Of a stretch of DNA of 64,000 nucleotides, positions 29,001-37,837 are shown in pieces. The notes beneath the pieces were generated by a model. That model was not told the DNA's origin and did not search any database. It was given only the letters and a program-made list of their open reading frames with translations. The stretch is from Parabacteroides chinchillae. Lineage in GTDB: Bacteria; Bacteroidota; Bacteroidia; Bacteroidales; Tannerellaceae. Position numbers and translations under genes: made by a program. The stretch covers positions 62,001-126,000 of the forward strand of contig NZ_FNVS01000006.1 of assembly GCF_900108035.1 (NCBI RefSeq), in the 5' to 3' direction. The stretch's first letter is position 1; every line of letters begins with the position of its first letter.

Positions 29001-30039
29001 CACCAACGATGGCTTCCTTATTCCTGAAGAAGAAAAAGAAAATATCTTTACACCTTTCTATCGTCTGAAAGAAACAGAAAACAAACAAGGAAGCGGTATA
29101 GGTTTGTCTTTGGCACGCTCGCTGGCCGAATTTCACAGCGGCAATTTGACCTACAGGCACACAACTGATGGCCTGAACTTGTTCTGCCTCACACTGCCCA
29201 CGGAACAAGCAGACGGCTACACAATGGTGGCCGACGAAACCCCTGAAACCTATCCAACTGAAACGATTTCCATTCCGCAAGCCGGTACACCTGTTGTCCT
29301 GATCGTGGAAGACCAAGCCGATATGCGTAAGTTTATTGCACAAGAACTTTCTACCAACTATCAGGTACTGGAAGCTGATAATGGGAAATCCGCACTCGGC
29401 CAACTGAAAGAAAATAATGTAAACCTGATCATAAGCGATGTCATGATGCCGGTAATGGATGGCTTTGAACTATGTAATACGGTAAAGAACGACGTAGACT
29501 ACAGCCATATCCCGTTTATACTTTTAACAGCACAACATAACCTCCAATCCCGTCTGGAAGGTTTAAACAAAGGTGCAGACGCTTATATGGAGAAACCATT
29601 CTCCATCGAATTACTGATTGCACAGATACAAAACCTATTAAAAAGCCGGGAAATACTAAATAAAACGTACCTGGAAAAGCCTCTGGCGCCGGCCTCATCA
29701 TTGGCCGTATCACCCGTAGACGATATTTTCTTAAGCAAATTCAACGCTTACCTGGATGAACACATCACTGATGAAGCCTTGAATGTGGAAATGCTGGCTG
29801 CCGAAATGGGTATGAGTACCTCCAGTTTATACCGAAAGGTAAAAGGGCTTTCCGGAATGTCGCCGGTAGACTTTATAAAGATTTCACGTCTGAAAAAAGC
29901 AGTCCTACTGATGCAAAACGGAGAAACCCGGATGAACGAAATAGCCTTTCAGGTAGGCTTTTCCTCACCTGCTTACTTCTCAACCTGTTTCCAGAAACAA
30001 TACGGCAAATCGCCGTCGGAATTTATAAAATCCAGGTAA
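26095..30039 (+). CDS. Hybrid two-component system regulator (sensor, kinase, receiver, AraC output)
   Basis: Hybrid two-component proteins sense glycan fragments in the periplasm and activate polysaccharide-use genes from one inner-membrane protein. From the ATG at 26095 it has 1314 residues: a signal/anchor segment, two seven-bladed regulator propellers (about 25-690; repeats such as GFMWFGTDDGLNRFDGYTF and GRIWITTSNGFSRYD), a Y_Y_Y domain (about 700-765), one membrane helix (767-790), HisKA with phospho-His826 in THEIRTPLTLI, HATPase (GSGIGLSLARS), a receiver with Asp1115 in ISDVMMPVMDG, and a C-terminal AraC HTH. All key residues are intact. It is flanked by the DUF4965 and GH127 lipoproteins, its likely targets. 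Confidence 0.95.
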   Translation: MKSFILVVINMICILYCQGSTARELYFKHYNNKHGLSHNSVFCSLQDQKGFMWFGTDDGLNRFDGYTFKIYRYNSWEESSIPGDHIISLSEGTDGKIWVCTNQGTCYYDYHTNSFHPLTFPGRNNHTEYFQSVLEDKRNNLWCMEYNYIVKYSPTEKSIQVYPAEKYFHPNNMILSEDGYPIFCDDSNIYSYRNETNSFDMTPILEEEEKNQQIHLSVICQIPETGILIGTDKAGLMLFHYQTQKIETIIPQIQVRAITAFNKNTFWIASESGIYIYNIIDKKIQHLQKSLTNEYTIADNAVYALTKDKEGGMWVGTFFGGINYLPKEYTGFRYFIGGKTHPGMLGNAVREICPDKYGHLWVGTEDNGINRYDLQTNEMVNFSLNNPNHPLSATNIHGLLADENKLWVGTFNNGIDVLDIPSGKIIKRYTRSNTQKGLISDFVLCFHKLDNGNMLIGTSSGTVFYNKSTDSFQPWKNIRSLVRQIYEDKKRTIWIITNDGVYRYLPKEDKVVRYTSDLSKSQGLGSNNGNSVYEDSRGRIWITTSNGFSRYDDQTDSFNRITSENGLPSNIIYRIVEDDEHFFWISTANGLVKFDPETFVMRTYTYTDGLQEMQFNFSSSFKAPDGTIYMGTIDGMLAFNPKHFRADTYTPPIYITNINIPGDQKRKYKAKMSPIESTYQLKLPYNISTFTVSYIALSFTSPEAIEYAYKLEGVDKDWIYMNQNKEVTFANLSPGSYLFKVKSTNSGSVWQENEQTLQIIITPPFWATGWAMLLYFILIIACIAIFYYYKKAKLIEKHRINQEIFESKKEKELYNAKIQFFTFITHEIRTPLTLIKAPLEKILKSNDGNASTKANLEIIEKNTQRLLNLSNQLLDFRKTESKGFRLNYVKTDVKLWIENILQPFMPILEKEEKKFTLHIPEEYIAAYIDREAFSKIISNLIANAIKYSDKTVCLALTTDNEKKTFTVSVTNDGFLIPEEEKENIFTPFYRLKETENKQGSGIGLSLARSLAEFHSGNLTYRHTTDGLNLFCLTLPTEQADGYTMVADETPETYPTETISIPQAGTPVVLIVEDQADMRKFIAQELSTNYQVLEADNGKSALGQLKENNVNLIISDVMMPVMDGFELCNTVKNDVDYSHIPFILLTAQHNLQSRLEGLNKGADAYMEKPFSIELLIAQIQNLLKSREILNKTYLEKPLAPASSLAVSPVDDIFLSKFNAYLDEHITDEALNVEMLAAEMGMSTSSLYRKVKGLSGMSPVDFIKISRLKKAVLLMQNGETRMNEIAFQVGFSSPAYFSTCFQKQYGKSPSEFIKSR

Positions 30040-30167
30040 TAAAATCTGAAACCGGGCGATTTGGCTAGTAGTATTTCCACATTGGCCAATTTCCCGGCTT
30101 ATATTGACGCATATTCAAACACGGGTACTTATAAGTTTATAGTAGGAATTCAGACAGGAAAGGATGC

Positions 30168-30361
30168 GTACACCTACAAAAGTATCACCGGAGCTCCGGC
30201 GAAAGCTCCGTACCCCTACAAAACCATTACCGGAGTAGCTGCGGCCATTTTGTAGGCCTACAAAACCATTACAGACGCGCCGGCAGCCATTTCGTACCCC
30301 TACAAAACCATTGCCGGAGCTCCGGTGATACCTCCGTAGGCCTACAGAGGCTTTACAGACC
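30168..30361. repeat. 42-bp tandem repeat array (four full units and one partial)
   Basis: Units start at 30168, 30210, 30252, 30294 and 30336, each beginning GTAnnCCTACAAAAnnATnn. Units alternate between GTACCCCTAC and the palindrome GTAGGCCTAC at the start, and two carry the palindrome CCGGAGCTCCGG. The array fills most of the 388-bp gap between the stops of the convergent hybrid-sensor and GH127 genes. The remaining sequence on either side shows no gene or terminator. Confidence 0.85.
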
Positions 30362-30427
30362 GGATTTCTCAATTTTCAACCTAATATTAACTCGTTAAAT
30401 TCAAAGTTATCGTAGCAGATACCAAGA

Positions 30428-32446
30428 TTACTTTTCCGACGTAGGAAATGAAGTTATTCTAAGGCGTGCCGCTCCCATAGGGATAAGGGTTATATCGTCA
30501 ACCGTATCAGACTTTTTCGCATTTTCATAAGGCAAAACACCACAAAGGCCATATTCGTCTACCTTCCATCCGGGTACAAGACGTCCTTTAGCTTTAAATT
30601 CCATAGGTACTTTATCAAAAGTAAACGGATTACCGTCTTCCGGCCAATCTTTACGTAGCAACGTGATCGGCGAGTTCGTTAAGAGCGCATAATTCCAGTT
30701 ACTTCCCGGATAAATCTCATAAGTAGGCCAAGCCTCTGCATCTGCCCCTTCCTGCCATCTGGAGTCGCCTATTGCCGTAGCACGGCTATCCAGTTTTTTA
30801 TAATCTTCGTCTATCTTCAATGACAATGTAAGCGGGCCGTAATTCACACTGACACTATTTTTATTAACCTGCCAGTTACGAACGGAATAATCCATCGGGA
30901 TATTCAGTATTACTTCATCGTTTGCATTCCATTCACGATTGATCCGGATATACTTTCCTGCACTCAAGCCGGCATTTACAGGTTTACCATTCACCAAAAC
31001 GGAAGCATTTTTACACCAGGACGGAATACGCAAATAAAGAGGAAATGTTACCGCCTCCGGTGTTTCTATTGAGAAACGGACGGTTTCCTCAAACGGATAA
31101 TTAGTTTGTTCATGCAGGGTAATTTCCGTTCCGTCACCCACTTTTATTTTGGCATGGCATGCATTATAAAGTACGGCAGCAATACCATTATCAGGAGTAG
31201 CCAGAACCAAATGCTCTGTATAATAAGGCCAGCCAAAACCGTGATTATGTTGGCAACAACGGCTACTGAACGGATTCATAGCCAGGAACGGGCCACGGTT
31301 ATCAATACCCGGATGATGGTTTTTGGAATCGCTTATCACATGATTAGGGCAGGTTATATAACGCAATGATTTATAATCGGGCATCATAGAAGCAGGATAA
31401 CTGTTGAATGCAACATCTTCACAGTTTTCAGCCCAATACGGATCGCCGGTAATCAGAAGCATAATTTCATCTGAAGCCATCTGTTCTACAAAACCGCAAG
31501 TCTCCGTTCCTTGTCTAGGGTCAAAGAAACCTGTCCGCGCATTCTCGTCTGCTCCGAACATACCCCCCGGCACCTGGCCGAAAGCCCGGCGTATCAAACT
31601 CTGCACATTATAACTAGCCTCCAACATAGCCGAATCTTTATTAAACAAGAAGTAAGTTGCAGGTTCGCGGAAACACTGGGCAATATTCACATTATGCCAG
31701 TTGGGCAACTCGGTGGATTTAGTCCAGTCGGCTGTATTTTTATGTAACTTTTCTGCCAGAGCCAACAGTTTTTTGTCTCCGGTACGGTTATAAAGCCATA
31801 CTACACTCCACAGATTATCCCCGCCACGGCTGTTCTCCCAGTAACTATACAGAAAATCTTCGTCCGGAACAGTCAGCAAATAATTACAATAGTTGGACAT
31901 AAAATCAATAATCCGTTGATCACCGGAATATTCATAATATGATTGCACAATCCACAGAACGATCATATTCGGCCAAAAATCCTGTTTGCCATCATTCTGA
32001 TGAACCGGACCAAAATTACCGTCTGCCCGCTGGCTTTTCAGTATACCTTCAATCCAGAACTTTGTTTCTTTCAGCATTGCTTCATCCTTCATAATATAAG
32101 AAAGATTGCTGTAACCACGCAACCAGTAGGGAACTTCCTCCCATCCCCACTGCCCTCCGTTTGTCAACCAGGCATTATCGCCTTTTTGCAGCCAGGCACT
32201 GATTTCCCCCAAATGTCCGTTCAAGCCATCTTTTTGTAATTCGAGCTGTTTCAGGAGCCATCCTTCCGGTTCAATACTACCTACCGGTAATTTAATAAAC
32301 TGTTGAGGTTGTAAAGGAGCCTTATTACTCACATAGAACTCGTTCTGAGTAGTTGTCGCCAATCTGTCCATAACTTCCACAGTAGTACTGTCAGGAATGG
32401 AGCAGGCAGACAAAGCAACGGACATAAACACTAATGTCTTCTTCAT
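30428..32446 (-). CDS. GH127-type (DUF1680) beta-L-arabinofuranosidase-like lipoprotein
   Basis: Starting at ATG 32446 (672 residues) gives a lipoprotein signal with Cys15 (ALSAC). The (alpha/alpha)6-barrel family GH127 uses zinc bound by one Glu and three Cys, one of which is the nucleophile. The motif ETC gives Glu315 and Cys317, and SRCCQHN gives Cys397 and Cys398, so the full catalytic set is present. WEEVPYWLRGYSNLSY and NYGPLTLSLKIDE are also typical. Arabinofuranosidase is the best-known activity, but relatives act on other sugars, so specificity is inferred. It faces the hybrid sensor gene across the 42-bp repeat array and shares a divergent upstream region with the next lipoprotein gene. 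Confidence 0.87.
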   Translation of the reverse strand: MKKTLVFMSVALSACSIPDSTTVEVMDRLATTTQNEFYVSNKAPLQPQQFIKLPVGSIEPEGWLLKQLELQKDGLNGHLGEISAWLQKGDNAWLTNGGQWGWEEVPYWLRGYSNLSYIMKDEAMLKETKFWIEGILKSQRADGNFGPVHQNDGKQDFWPNMIVLWIVQSYYEYSGDQRIIDFMSNYCNYLLTVPDEDFLYSYWENSRGGDNLWSVVWLYNRTGDKKLLALAEKLHKNTADWTKSTELPNWHNVNIAQCFREPATYFLFNKDSAMLEASYNVQSLIRRAFGQVPGGMFGADENARTGFFDPRQGTETCGFVEQMASDEIMLLITGDPYWAENCEDVAFNSYPASMMPDYKSLRYITCPNHVISDSKNHHPGIDNRGPFLAMNPFSSRCCQHNHGFGWPYYTEHLVLATPDNGIAAVLYNACHAKIKVGDGTEITLHEQTNYPFEETVRFSIETPEAVTFPLYLRIPSWCKNASVLVNGKPVNAGLSAGKYIRINREWNANDEVILNIPMDYSVRNWQVNKNSVSVNYGPLTLSLKIDEDYKKLDSRATAIGDSRWQEGADAEAWPTYEIYPGSNWNYALLTNSPITLLRKDWPEDGNPFTFDKVPMEFKAKGRLVPGWKVDEYGLCGVLPYENAKKSDTVDDITLIPMGAARLRITSFPTSEK

Positions 32447-32525
32447 GGTCTCTTTGAGAATTAAATTGATTATTAAAAACGGGGTAAAAATACATTTGTT
32501 TCGGCAAACTATAAAATAAATGACG

Positions 32526-32533
32526 TACATTTG
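32526..32533 (+). promoter_or_regulatory. -7 box for the DUF3298 lipoprotein gene
   Basis: TACATTTG fits TAnnTTTG and is 26 bp upstream of the ATG at 32560, in the 113-bp divergent gap. Confidence 0.5.
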
Positions 32534-32559
32534 CATCGCAATATTAAATCTGTTATCCT

Positions 32560-33414
32560 ATGAAAGCGCAATCATATATTAATAGCCTGTGTGTACTTCT
32601 TTTCCTGAGTTTTATGATAACCGGCTGTAAGCCCGGAACTAGAAAAACTGCAGAAAACAATATCCAGTTCGATTCCATCAGTGTAGACAGAACCTATCAT
32701 TTACTGGAAAATCCTGATAACCCGAATTGCAACCTGCAAATCAGTTTTACTTTCCCCGTAAAATATTCAAACAAAGAAATACTTCAAAAAATACAAAAGC
32801 AATTTGTTCTTTCGTGTTTCGGTGACACGTATGAAAATGCAACCCCGCAAGAAGCAATCGAACGTTATACGCAAGATTACTTAAGTGCATACAAAGATCT
32901 GGAAACTGATTTTAAACAGGAATTGGAAAAAGACAAAAACCAACCTGTCGCTTCCTGGTTCTCTTATTACGAAATGGCATCCAATGATATTGTTTATAAC
33001 GAAAACGACATAATAAGCTACACCGTTAACATGGAAAGCTATACGGGCGGCGCTCATGGATCACATTCGCACATGAATCATGTGTTAAACCTGAAGACAG
33101 GCGAGCCCGTCACAGAAGAAGATATATTTGTTGAAAATTTCCAGGACAATTTAAGCCAAATTATTGTAGACAAAATTACCAAACAGAACAATGCCGAAAA
33201 CCCCAAGGAATTAGAAAATGCAGGATTTTTCAGTATCGAAGAAATCTTCCCCAACGGTAATTTCCTGATCGACTCGACCGGCATCACTTACACATTCAAT
33301 GAATATGAAATCGCCGCTTATGTTGTAGGAACAATCAATGTACACCTTCCTTTTGACGAAATAAAACATCTACTCAAGAAGGAAAGTCCTATTGCCGGAT
33401 TAATTGAAAATTAA
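32560..33414 (+). CDS. DUF3298 (RsiV-like) lipoprotein
   Basis: The 284-residue product has a lipoprotein signal peptide with lipobox ITGC (Cys23). The body follows the DUF4163/DUF3298 pattern of secreted RsiV-like proteins: a beta-rich first half, then YTGGAHGSHSHMNHVLNLKTGEPVTEEDIF and a terminal IAAYVVGTINVHLPFDEIKHLL. In Bacillus the related RsiV binds lysozyme; no such role is shown here because this protein lacks an anti-sigma helix. It ends just before rsmG (22 bp to the chosen rsmG start) and may be co-transcribed with it. Confidence 0.82.
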   Translation: MKAQSYINSLCVLLFLSFMITGCKPGTRKTAENNIQFDSISVDRTYHLLENPDNPNCNLQISFTFPVKYSNKEILQKIQKQFVLSCFGDTYENATPQEAIERYTQDYLSAYKDLETDFKQELEKDKNQPVASWFSYYEMASNDIVYNENDIISYTVNMESYTGGAHGSHSHMNHVLNLKTGEPVTEEDIFVENFQDNLSQIIVDKITKQNNAENPKELENAGFFSIEEIFPNGNFLIDSTGITYTFNEYEIAAYVVGTINVHLPFDEIKHLLKKESPIAGLIEN

Positions 33415-33436
33415 TAGTCGAAAACTTACAAACAAA

Positions 33437-34111
33437 ATGGAGATGGAGCAAAATCAACCGGATGACAAATTATCAATTATCAGTTATCAATTATCAGCTA
33501 TCAGTACTTATTTCCCGTCACTAACCATAAATCAAAAAGAACAAATTGTAGCTCTTTTTGATTTATACGCAGACTGGAATTCTAAAATAAATGTCATATC
33601 AAGGAAAGATATTGACAATTTATATCTCCACCACGTACTGCATTCGCTGGGAATTACCAAGATGCTCCATTTCAAGAATGGTTCGTCGGTGATGGACCTA
33701 GGCACCGGCGGAGGTTTTCCCGGGATTCCGTTAGCGATTTTTTTCCCGGAAGTACAATTCCACCTGGTGGACAGTATCGGTAAAAAAATAAAAGTAGGAC
33801 AAGCTGTTGCCGAAAGCATCGGGCTTACAAACGTAACCTTTCGTCATTGCCGGGGAGAGGAAGAAAAGCAGCTTTTCGATTTCGTAGTAAGCCGTGCCGT
33901 AATGCCGCTGGCTGACCTTGCTAAGATTGTACGTAAAAACATACGGAAAGAACAAATGAACGCATTGCCTAACGGACTTATTTGCCTTAAAGGCGGCGAA
34001 CTGCAACATGAGGTTTTACCTTTCCGCAATCAGGCAGTTACAATTGATTTGAAAGCTCATTTTAAAGAAGAATTTTTTGAAACTAAAAAAGTAGTATATA
34101 TCCCTCTATGA
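33437..34111 (+). CDS. rsmG: 16S rRNA m7G527 methyltransferase RsmG
   Basis: RsmG methylates N7 of G527 in 16S rRNA using SAM. The product from ATG 33437 is 224 residues; an upstream TTG at 33404 would overlap the previous stop. Family motifs are LYADWNSKINVISRKDIDNLYLHHVLHSLGI, the SAM loop VMDLGTGGGFPGIPLAIFF and VVSRAVMPLADLAKI. The N-terminus is odd: residues 12-24 are encoded by a 14-bp tandem repeat (33471-33504, TATCAATTATCAG core) more typical of intergenic DNA. The stop overlaps the MBL-fold gene by 4 bp (ATGA). Confidence 0.93.
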   Translation: MEMEQNQPDDKLSIISYQLSAISTYFPSLTINQKEQIVALFDLYADWNSKINVISRKDIDNLYLHHVLHSLGITKMLHFKNGSSVMDLGTGGGFPGIPLAIFFPEVQFHLVDSIGKKIKVGQAVAESIGLTNVTFRHCRGEEEKQLFDFVVSRAVMPLADLAKIVRKNIRKEQMNALPNGLICLKGGELQHEVLPFRNQAVTIDLKAHFKEEFFETKKVVYIPL

Positions 34112-34746
34112 TTTCAATAAAAGCATTTGAAGTAAATTACTTCTCAGAAAACACATACCTTTTGTATGATGAGACAAAAGAAGCAGTCCTCATTGATTGC
34201 GGATGCATACGCCGAAACGAAGAAAAAGAAATAAGTGATTTTGTTGCTCAAAACGGACTGACAATTAAACGTTACCTGTGCACACATTTACACTTAGACC
34301 ATATATTCGGCAATATATTTGTATATAAAACATACGGCCTCAAGCCAGAAGCCCATAAAGCAGACGTAGAAGGCCTGCCCTCTTCCGAAGAACAAGCAAA
34401 ACAGTTCGGATTACCTGCCGGCATACAAGATGTTCCTGTAGAAAAATACCTGGTAGGAGGAGAAATTATTAAATTCGGCAAATCCGAATTACAGGTAATT
34501 ACAGTACCCGGGCACTCTCCGGGAAGTGTATGTTTCTATAACTCCAAAAACGGTTTTGTTATTGTAGGCGATGCCTTGTTTTCGGGAAGTATAGGACGGA
34601 CAGATCTCTGGGGTGGCAATCAGGATGTACTGATTGCAGCCATAAAAAACAAGCTGTTAACATTGCCGGATGAAACAGTTGTTTATCCGGGTCACGGTAC
34701 GGAGACAACCATTATCAACGAGAAATTAAATAATCCTTATTTATAA
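34108..34746 (+). CDS. MBL-fold hydrolase (glyoxalase II-like)
   Basis: The 212-residue cytoplasmic protein has the metallo-beta-lactamase metal motif CTHLHLDHIFG (HxHxDH) near residue 57, a second His in VPGHSPGSVCF, Asp in VIVGDALFSGSIGRTDL and the last His in VYPGHGTETTI. It therefore has the complete dinuclear zinc site of glyoxalase II-like hydrolases. The true thioester or other substrate is not determinable. It starts within the rsmG stop (4-bp overlap), so the two are translated together. Confidence 0.9.
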   Translation: MISIKAFEVNYFSENTYLLYDETKEAVLIDCGCIRRNEEKEISDFVAQNGLTIKRYLCTHLHLDHIFGNIFVYKTYGLKPEAHKADVEGLPSSEEQAKQFGLPAGIQDVPVEKYLVGGEIIKFGKSELQVITVPGHSPGSVCFYNSKNGFVIVGDALFSGSIGRTDLWGGNQDVLIAAIKNKLLTLPDETVVYPGHGTETTIINEKLNNPYL

Positions 34747-34757
34747 GATCAAATATT

Positions 34758-37610
34758 ATGGACACGAACAAATTTGTAAACCGCCATGTAGGCATTTCTA
34801 CGGAAGACGTTCCATCTATGCTGCAGGCTATTGGTGTAAACTCGCTTGACGAATTGATCGACCAGACAATTCCGGCCAACATCCGTCTTAAAGCCCCCCT
34901 GAACCTTCCCGAACCAATGACCGAACGGGAATATGCCGAGCATATTGCCGAATTGGCATCCAAGAACGAAGTATTCACATCTTATATCGGAATGGGATGG
35001 TACGATACTATTTGTCCCGCTCCTATCCAACGTAATGTATTCGAGAATCCGGTTTGGTATACATCTTATACTCCTTATCAAGCAGAAGTCTCTCAGGGAC
35101 GACTGGAAGCTCTAATAAATTTCCAGACAGTTGTCAGCGAATTAACAGGTTTACCTCTGACCAACTGTTCATTGCTTGACGAAGCTACGGCAGCAGCCGA
35201 AGCCGTAACCATGTTCCATGGCGCCCGCAGCCGCGCACAAGTAAAAGCGGAAGCCAACACAGTGTTTGTTGACGAGTGTGTATTTGCGTCCACTCTGGCA
35301 GTGATCCATACACGCATGATACCACAAGGCATCAAAGTTGTCGTAGGTGATTATAAGAAATTCGAACTAACTCCCGACGTGTTCGGTGCCATCGTACAAT
35401 ACCCGAATGCAAATGGCTCTATAGAAGACTACAAAGAATTTGTTGCCCGTGCCAATGCTAACGATACCAAAGTGGGCGTTGCTGCCGACCTGATGAGTCT
35501 TGTATTACTCACTCCTCCGGGAGAATGGGGTGCTGATGCAGTATTCGGTACCACCCAGCGCTTCGGTATCCCTATGTTTTACGGAGGTCCGTCGGCAGCT
35601 TATTTTGCTACGAAAGAGGAGTACAAACGTACTATCCCCGGACGTATCATCGGTATCTCTAAAGATGCATACGGACACCCTGCCTACCGCTTGGCTTTGC
35701 AGACCCGCGAACAACATATCAAACGCGAAAAAGCAACCTCCAATATTTGCACCGCTCAGGCTTTACTTGCAACAATGGCCGGATTCTATGCCGTTTACCA
35801 TGGAGCCGAAGGCCTGAAAAACATAGCCAACCGCATCCACTCTTCCGCAGGATTCCTTGCCGGAGAGTTAGAAAAATTAGGATATAAGCAATTAAACAAA
35901 AATTATTTCGATACATTGATGATCGAACTTCCTGCCAACGTTTCAATCAATGTTCTTCGCGAAATTGCATTGGAATGCAAAGTAAACCTGCGTTACTTCG
36001 AAGGCGGACAAGTTGGTATCAGTGTTGACGAAACAACCCAGCCTACCGATATAGGCGTTCTGTTGTATATCTTCTCTGGCGCAGCAGGCAAAGACTATAT
36101 GTTGAATGAATCTGTTCCTGCAAAACGCTACTTTGACGATAAGTTCGCACGTACTTCCGAATTCCTGCAACAGGATGTATTCAAGAAGTACCATACAGAA
36201 ACGGAACTAATGCGTTATATCACCCGTCTGGGACGTAAGGATGTATCATTGGCACATTCAATGATTTCACTAGGTTCGTGTACGATGAAGCTGAATCCGG
36301 CATCAACCATGCTGCCGCTAAGCCGTGCCGAATTTATGAATATTCACCCTTATGCTCCGGAAGAACAGGTTGAAGGTTACAAAGAACTGATAGAAAACCT
36401 GAGCTCTTATCTGGCAGAAATAACAGGACTTAAAGGAGTTACTTTGCAACCCAACTCAGGAGCAGCCGGAGAATATACCGGTTTGCGCGTAATCCGTGCT
36501 TATCAGGAAAGTATAGGGCAAGGACATCGTAACATCGTACTTTTGCCGGCATCGGCACACGGAACCAATCCGGCCAGCGCTGTTCAATGCGGATTCTCAA
36601 CCGTAACAGTAAAATGCGATGAGAACGGAAACATCGATCTGGAAGATTTTCGTGCCAAAGCAGAAGAAAATAAAGATAATCTGGCTGCCAGTATGATCAC
36701 TTATCCGTCTACCCACGGTATTTTTGAAACAGATATCAAAGAGATGTGCGACATTGTACATGCTTGTGGCGGACAGCTATATATGGATGGTGCAAATATG
36801 AACGCGCAGGTAGGTTTGACAAATCCGGGAACTATCGGCGCAGACGTTTGCCACCTGAACCTTCATAAAACATTCTCATCTCCTCATGGCGGGGGTGGTC
36901 CGGGCGTCGGTCCGATATGCGTTGCAGAACATCTGATACCGTTCTTACCTCAGCACCCTGTCCTTTGGGGAAGCGATCTGAACACTGTTTCTGCCGCTCC
37001 ATATGGTAGTGCAGGAATCCTGCCGATCACATACGGTTACATCCGCATGTTGGGAACAGAAGGTTTGACAACAATTACGAAAACGGCCATCCTGAATGCC
37101 AATTATCTGGCTTCAAAATTCAAAGACACCTACGGCATTGTTTACACAGGAGCAACCGGACGCGTAGGCCACGAGCTGATTCTGGAATGCCGCACAGTGA
37201 AAGAGCGTTCAGGTATCGACGAAGGCGACATAGCCAAACGTTTGATGGACTTTGGCTACCACGCACCCACTCTCTCATTCCCCGTACACGGCACATTGAT
37301 GATAGAACCGACCGAAAGCGAAAGCAAAGCCGAACTGGATCGTTTTGCCGAAGTTATGGAATGTATTTGGGAAGAGATCAAGGAAGTAGAAGAAGGGAAA
37401 GCCTCAAAAGAAGACAACGTACTAAAGAATGCACCGCATCCCGAATATGAAGTAGCTGCCGACGAATGGAAGCACGAATACCCACGTAGCAAAGCTGCAT
37501 TCCCTCTGGAATGGCTGCATGATGGCAAATTCTGGATCAACGTTGCCCGCGTGGATAATGCTTACGGCGACCGCAACCTGATTCCGACGATCTGCTCTTG
37601 CGAAATCTAA
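34758..37610 (+). CDS. gcvP: Glycine dehydrogenase (decarboxylating), P protein
   Basis: GcvP decarboxylates glycine with pyridoxal phosphate and passes aminomethyl to the lipoyl H protein in the glycine cleavage system. The 950-residue product is the fused homodimeric (alpha plus beta) form. RHVGIS and IGMGWYDT mark the N-terminal half; the C-terminal half has SLGSCTMKLNP, LQPNSGAAGEYTGL and the PLP Lys704 in HLNLHKTFSSPHGGGGPG. No gcvT or gcvH is present in the window, so the other subunits are encoded elsewhere. It is followed by two small membrane-protein genes. Confidence 0.97.
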   Translation: MDTNKFVNRHVGISTEDVPSMLQAIGVNSLDELIDQTIPANIRLKAPLNLPEPMTEREYAEHIAELASKNEVFTSYIGMGWYDTICPAPIQRNVFENPVWYTSYTPYQAEVSQGRLEALINFQTVVSELTGLPLTNCSLLDEATAAAEAVTMFHGARSRAQVKAEANTVFVDECVFASTLAVIHTRMIPQGIKVVVGDYKKFELTPDVFGAIVQYPNANGSIEDYKEFVARANANDTKVGVAADLMSLVLLTPPGEWGADAVFGTTQRFGIPMFYGGPSAAYFATKEEYKRTIPGRIIGISKDAYGHPAYRLALQTREQHIKREKATSNICTAQALLATMAGFYAVYHGAEGLKNIANRIHSSAGFLAGELEKLGYKQLNKNYFDTLMIELPANVSINVLREIALECKVNLRYFEGGQVGISVDETTQPTDIGVLLYIFSGAAGKDYMLNESVPAKRYFDDKFARTSEFLQQDVFKKYHTETELMRYITRLGRKDVSLAHSMISLGSCTMKLNPASTMLPLSRAEFMNIHPYAPEEQVEGYKELIENLSSYLAEITGLKGVTLQPNSGAAGEYTGLRVIRAYQESIGQGHRNIVLLPASAHGTNPASAVQCGFSTVTVKCDENGNIDLEDFRAKAEENKDNLAASMITYPSTHGIFETDIKEMCDIVHACGGQLYMDGANMNAQVGLTNPGTIGADVCHLNLHKTFSSPHGGGGPGVGPICVAEHLIPFLPQHPVLWGSDLNTVSAAPYGSAGILPITYGYIRMLGTEGLTTITKTAILNANYLASKFKDTYGIVYTGATGRVGHELILECRTVKERSGIDEGDIAKRLMDFGYHAPTLSFPVHGTLMIEPTESESKAELDRFAEVMECIWEEIKEVEEGKASKEDNVLKNAPHPEYEVAADEWKHEYPRSKAAFPLEWLHDGKFWINVARVDNAYGDRNLIPTICSCEI

Positions 37611-37634
37611 TTTATAACATTATATTTGCAACAA

Positions 37635-37808
37635 ATGAGAAAGGAAATAGGCAAATGGCTGATGGACGTAACGAAGTATGTAGCTACCGCCGTATTGATC
37701 TCTTCTTTTTTAGGAGAGTTTGATGACAAATGGATCATGTACGTAGTTGGTCTAGTCACTGTAGCTTTATGTTTCTCAGTCGGCCTATATTATATTAAAG
37801 ACAGATAA
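37635..37808 (+). CDS. DUF6722 small membrane protein
   Basis: This 57-residue protein, from ATG 37635, has an amphipathic N-terminus (MRKEIGKWLMDVTKYVATAVLISSFLG) and a membrane helix (MYVVGLVTVALCFSVGLYYI). It matches the Bacteroidetes small family DUF6722. It lies 24 bp after gcvP and directly before a 28-codon frame with an AGGAGG-like sequence. Function is unknown; two-helix inner-membrane topology is inferred. Confidence 0.8.
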   Translation: MRKEIGKWLMDVTKYVATAVLISSFLGEFDDKWIMYVVGLVTVALCFSVGLYYIKDR

Positions 37809-37837
37809 GAAAGGAGGATAAAATAGGAGCAATTATC

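Noticed and set aside
30115-30372. An 85-codon minus-strand frame with repeated GNGFVGVR-like units across the 42-bp array
   Set aside because: The period is a multiple of three, so an open frame follows automatically from the repeat. There is no start context, signal peptide or known domain.
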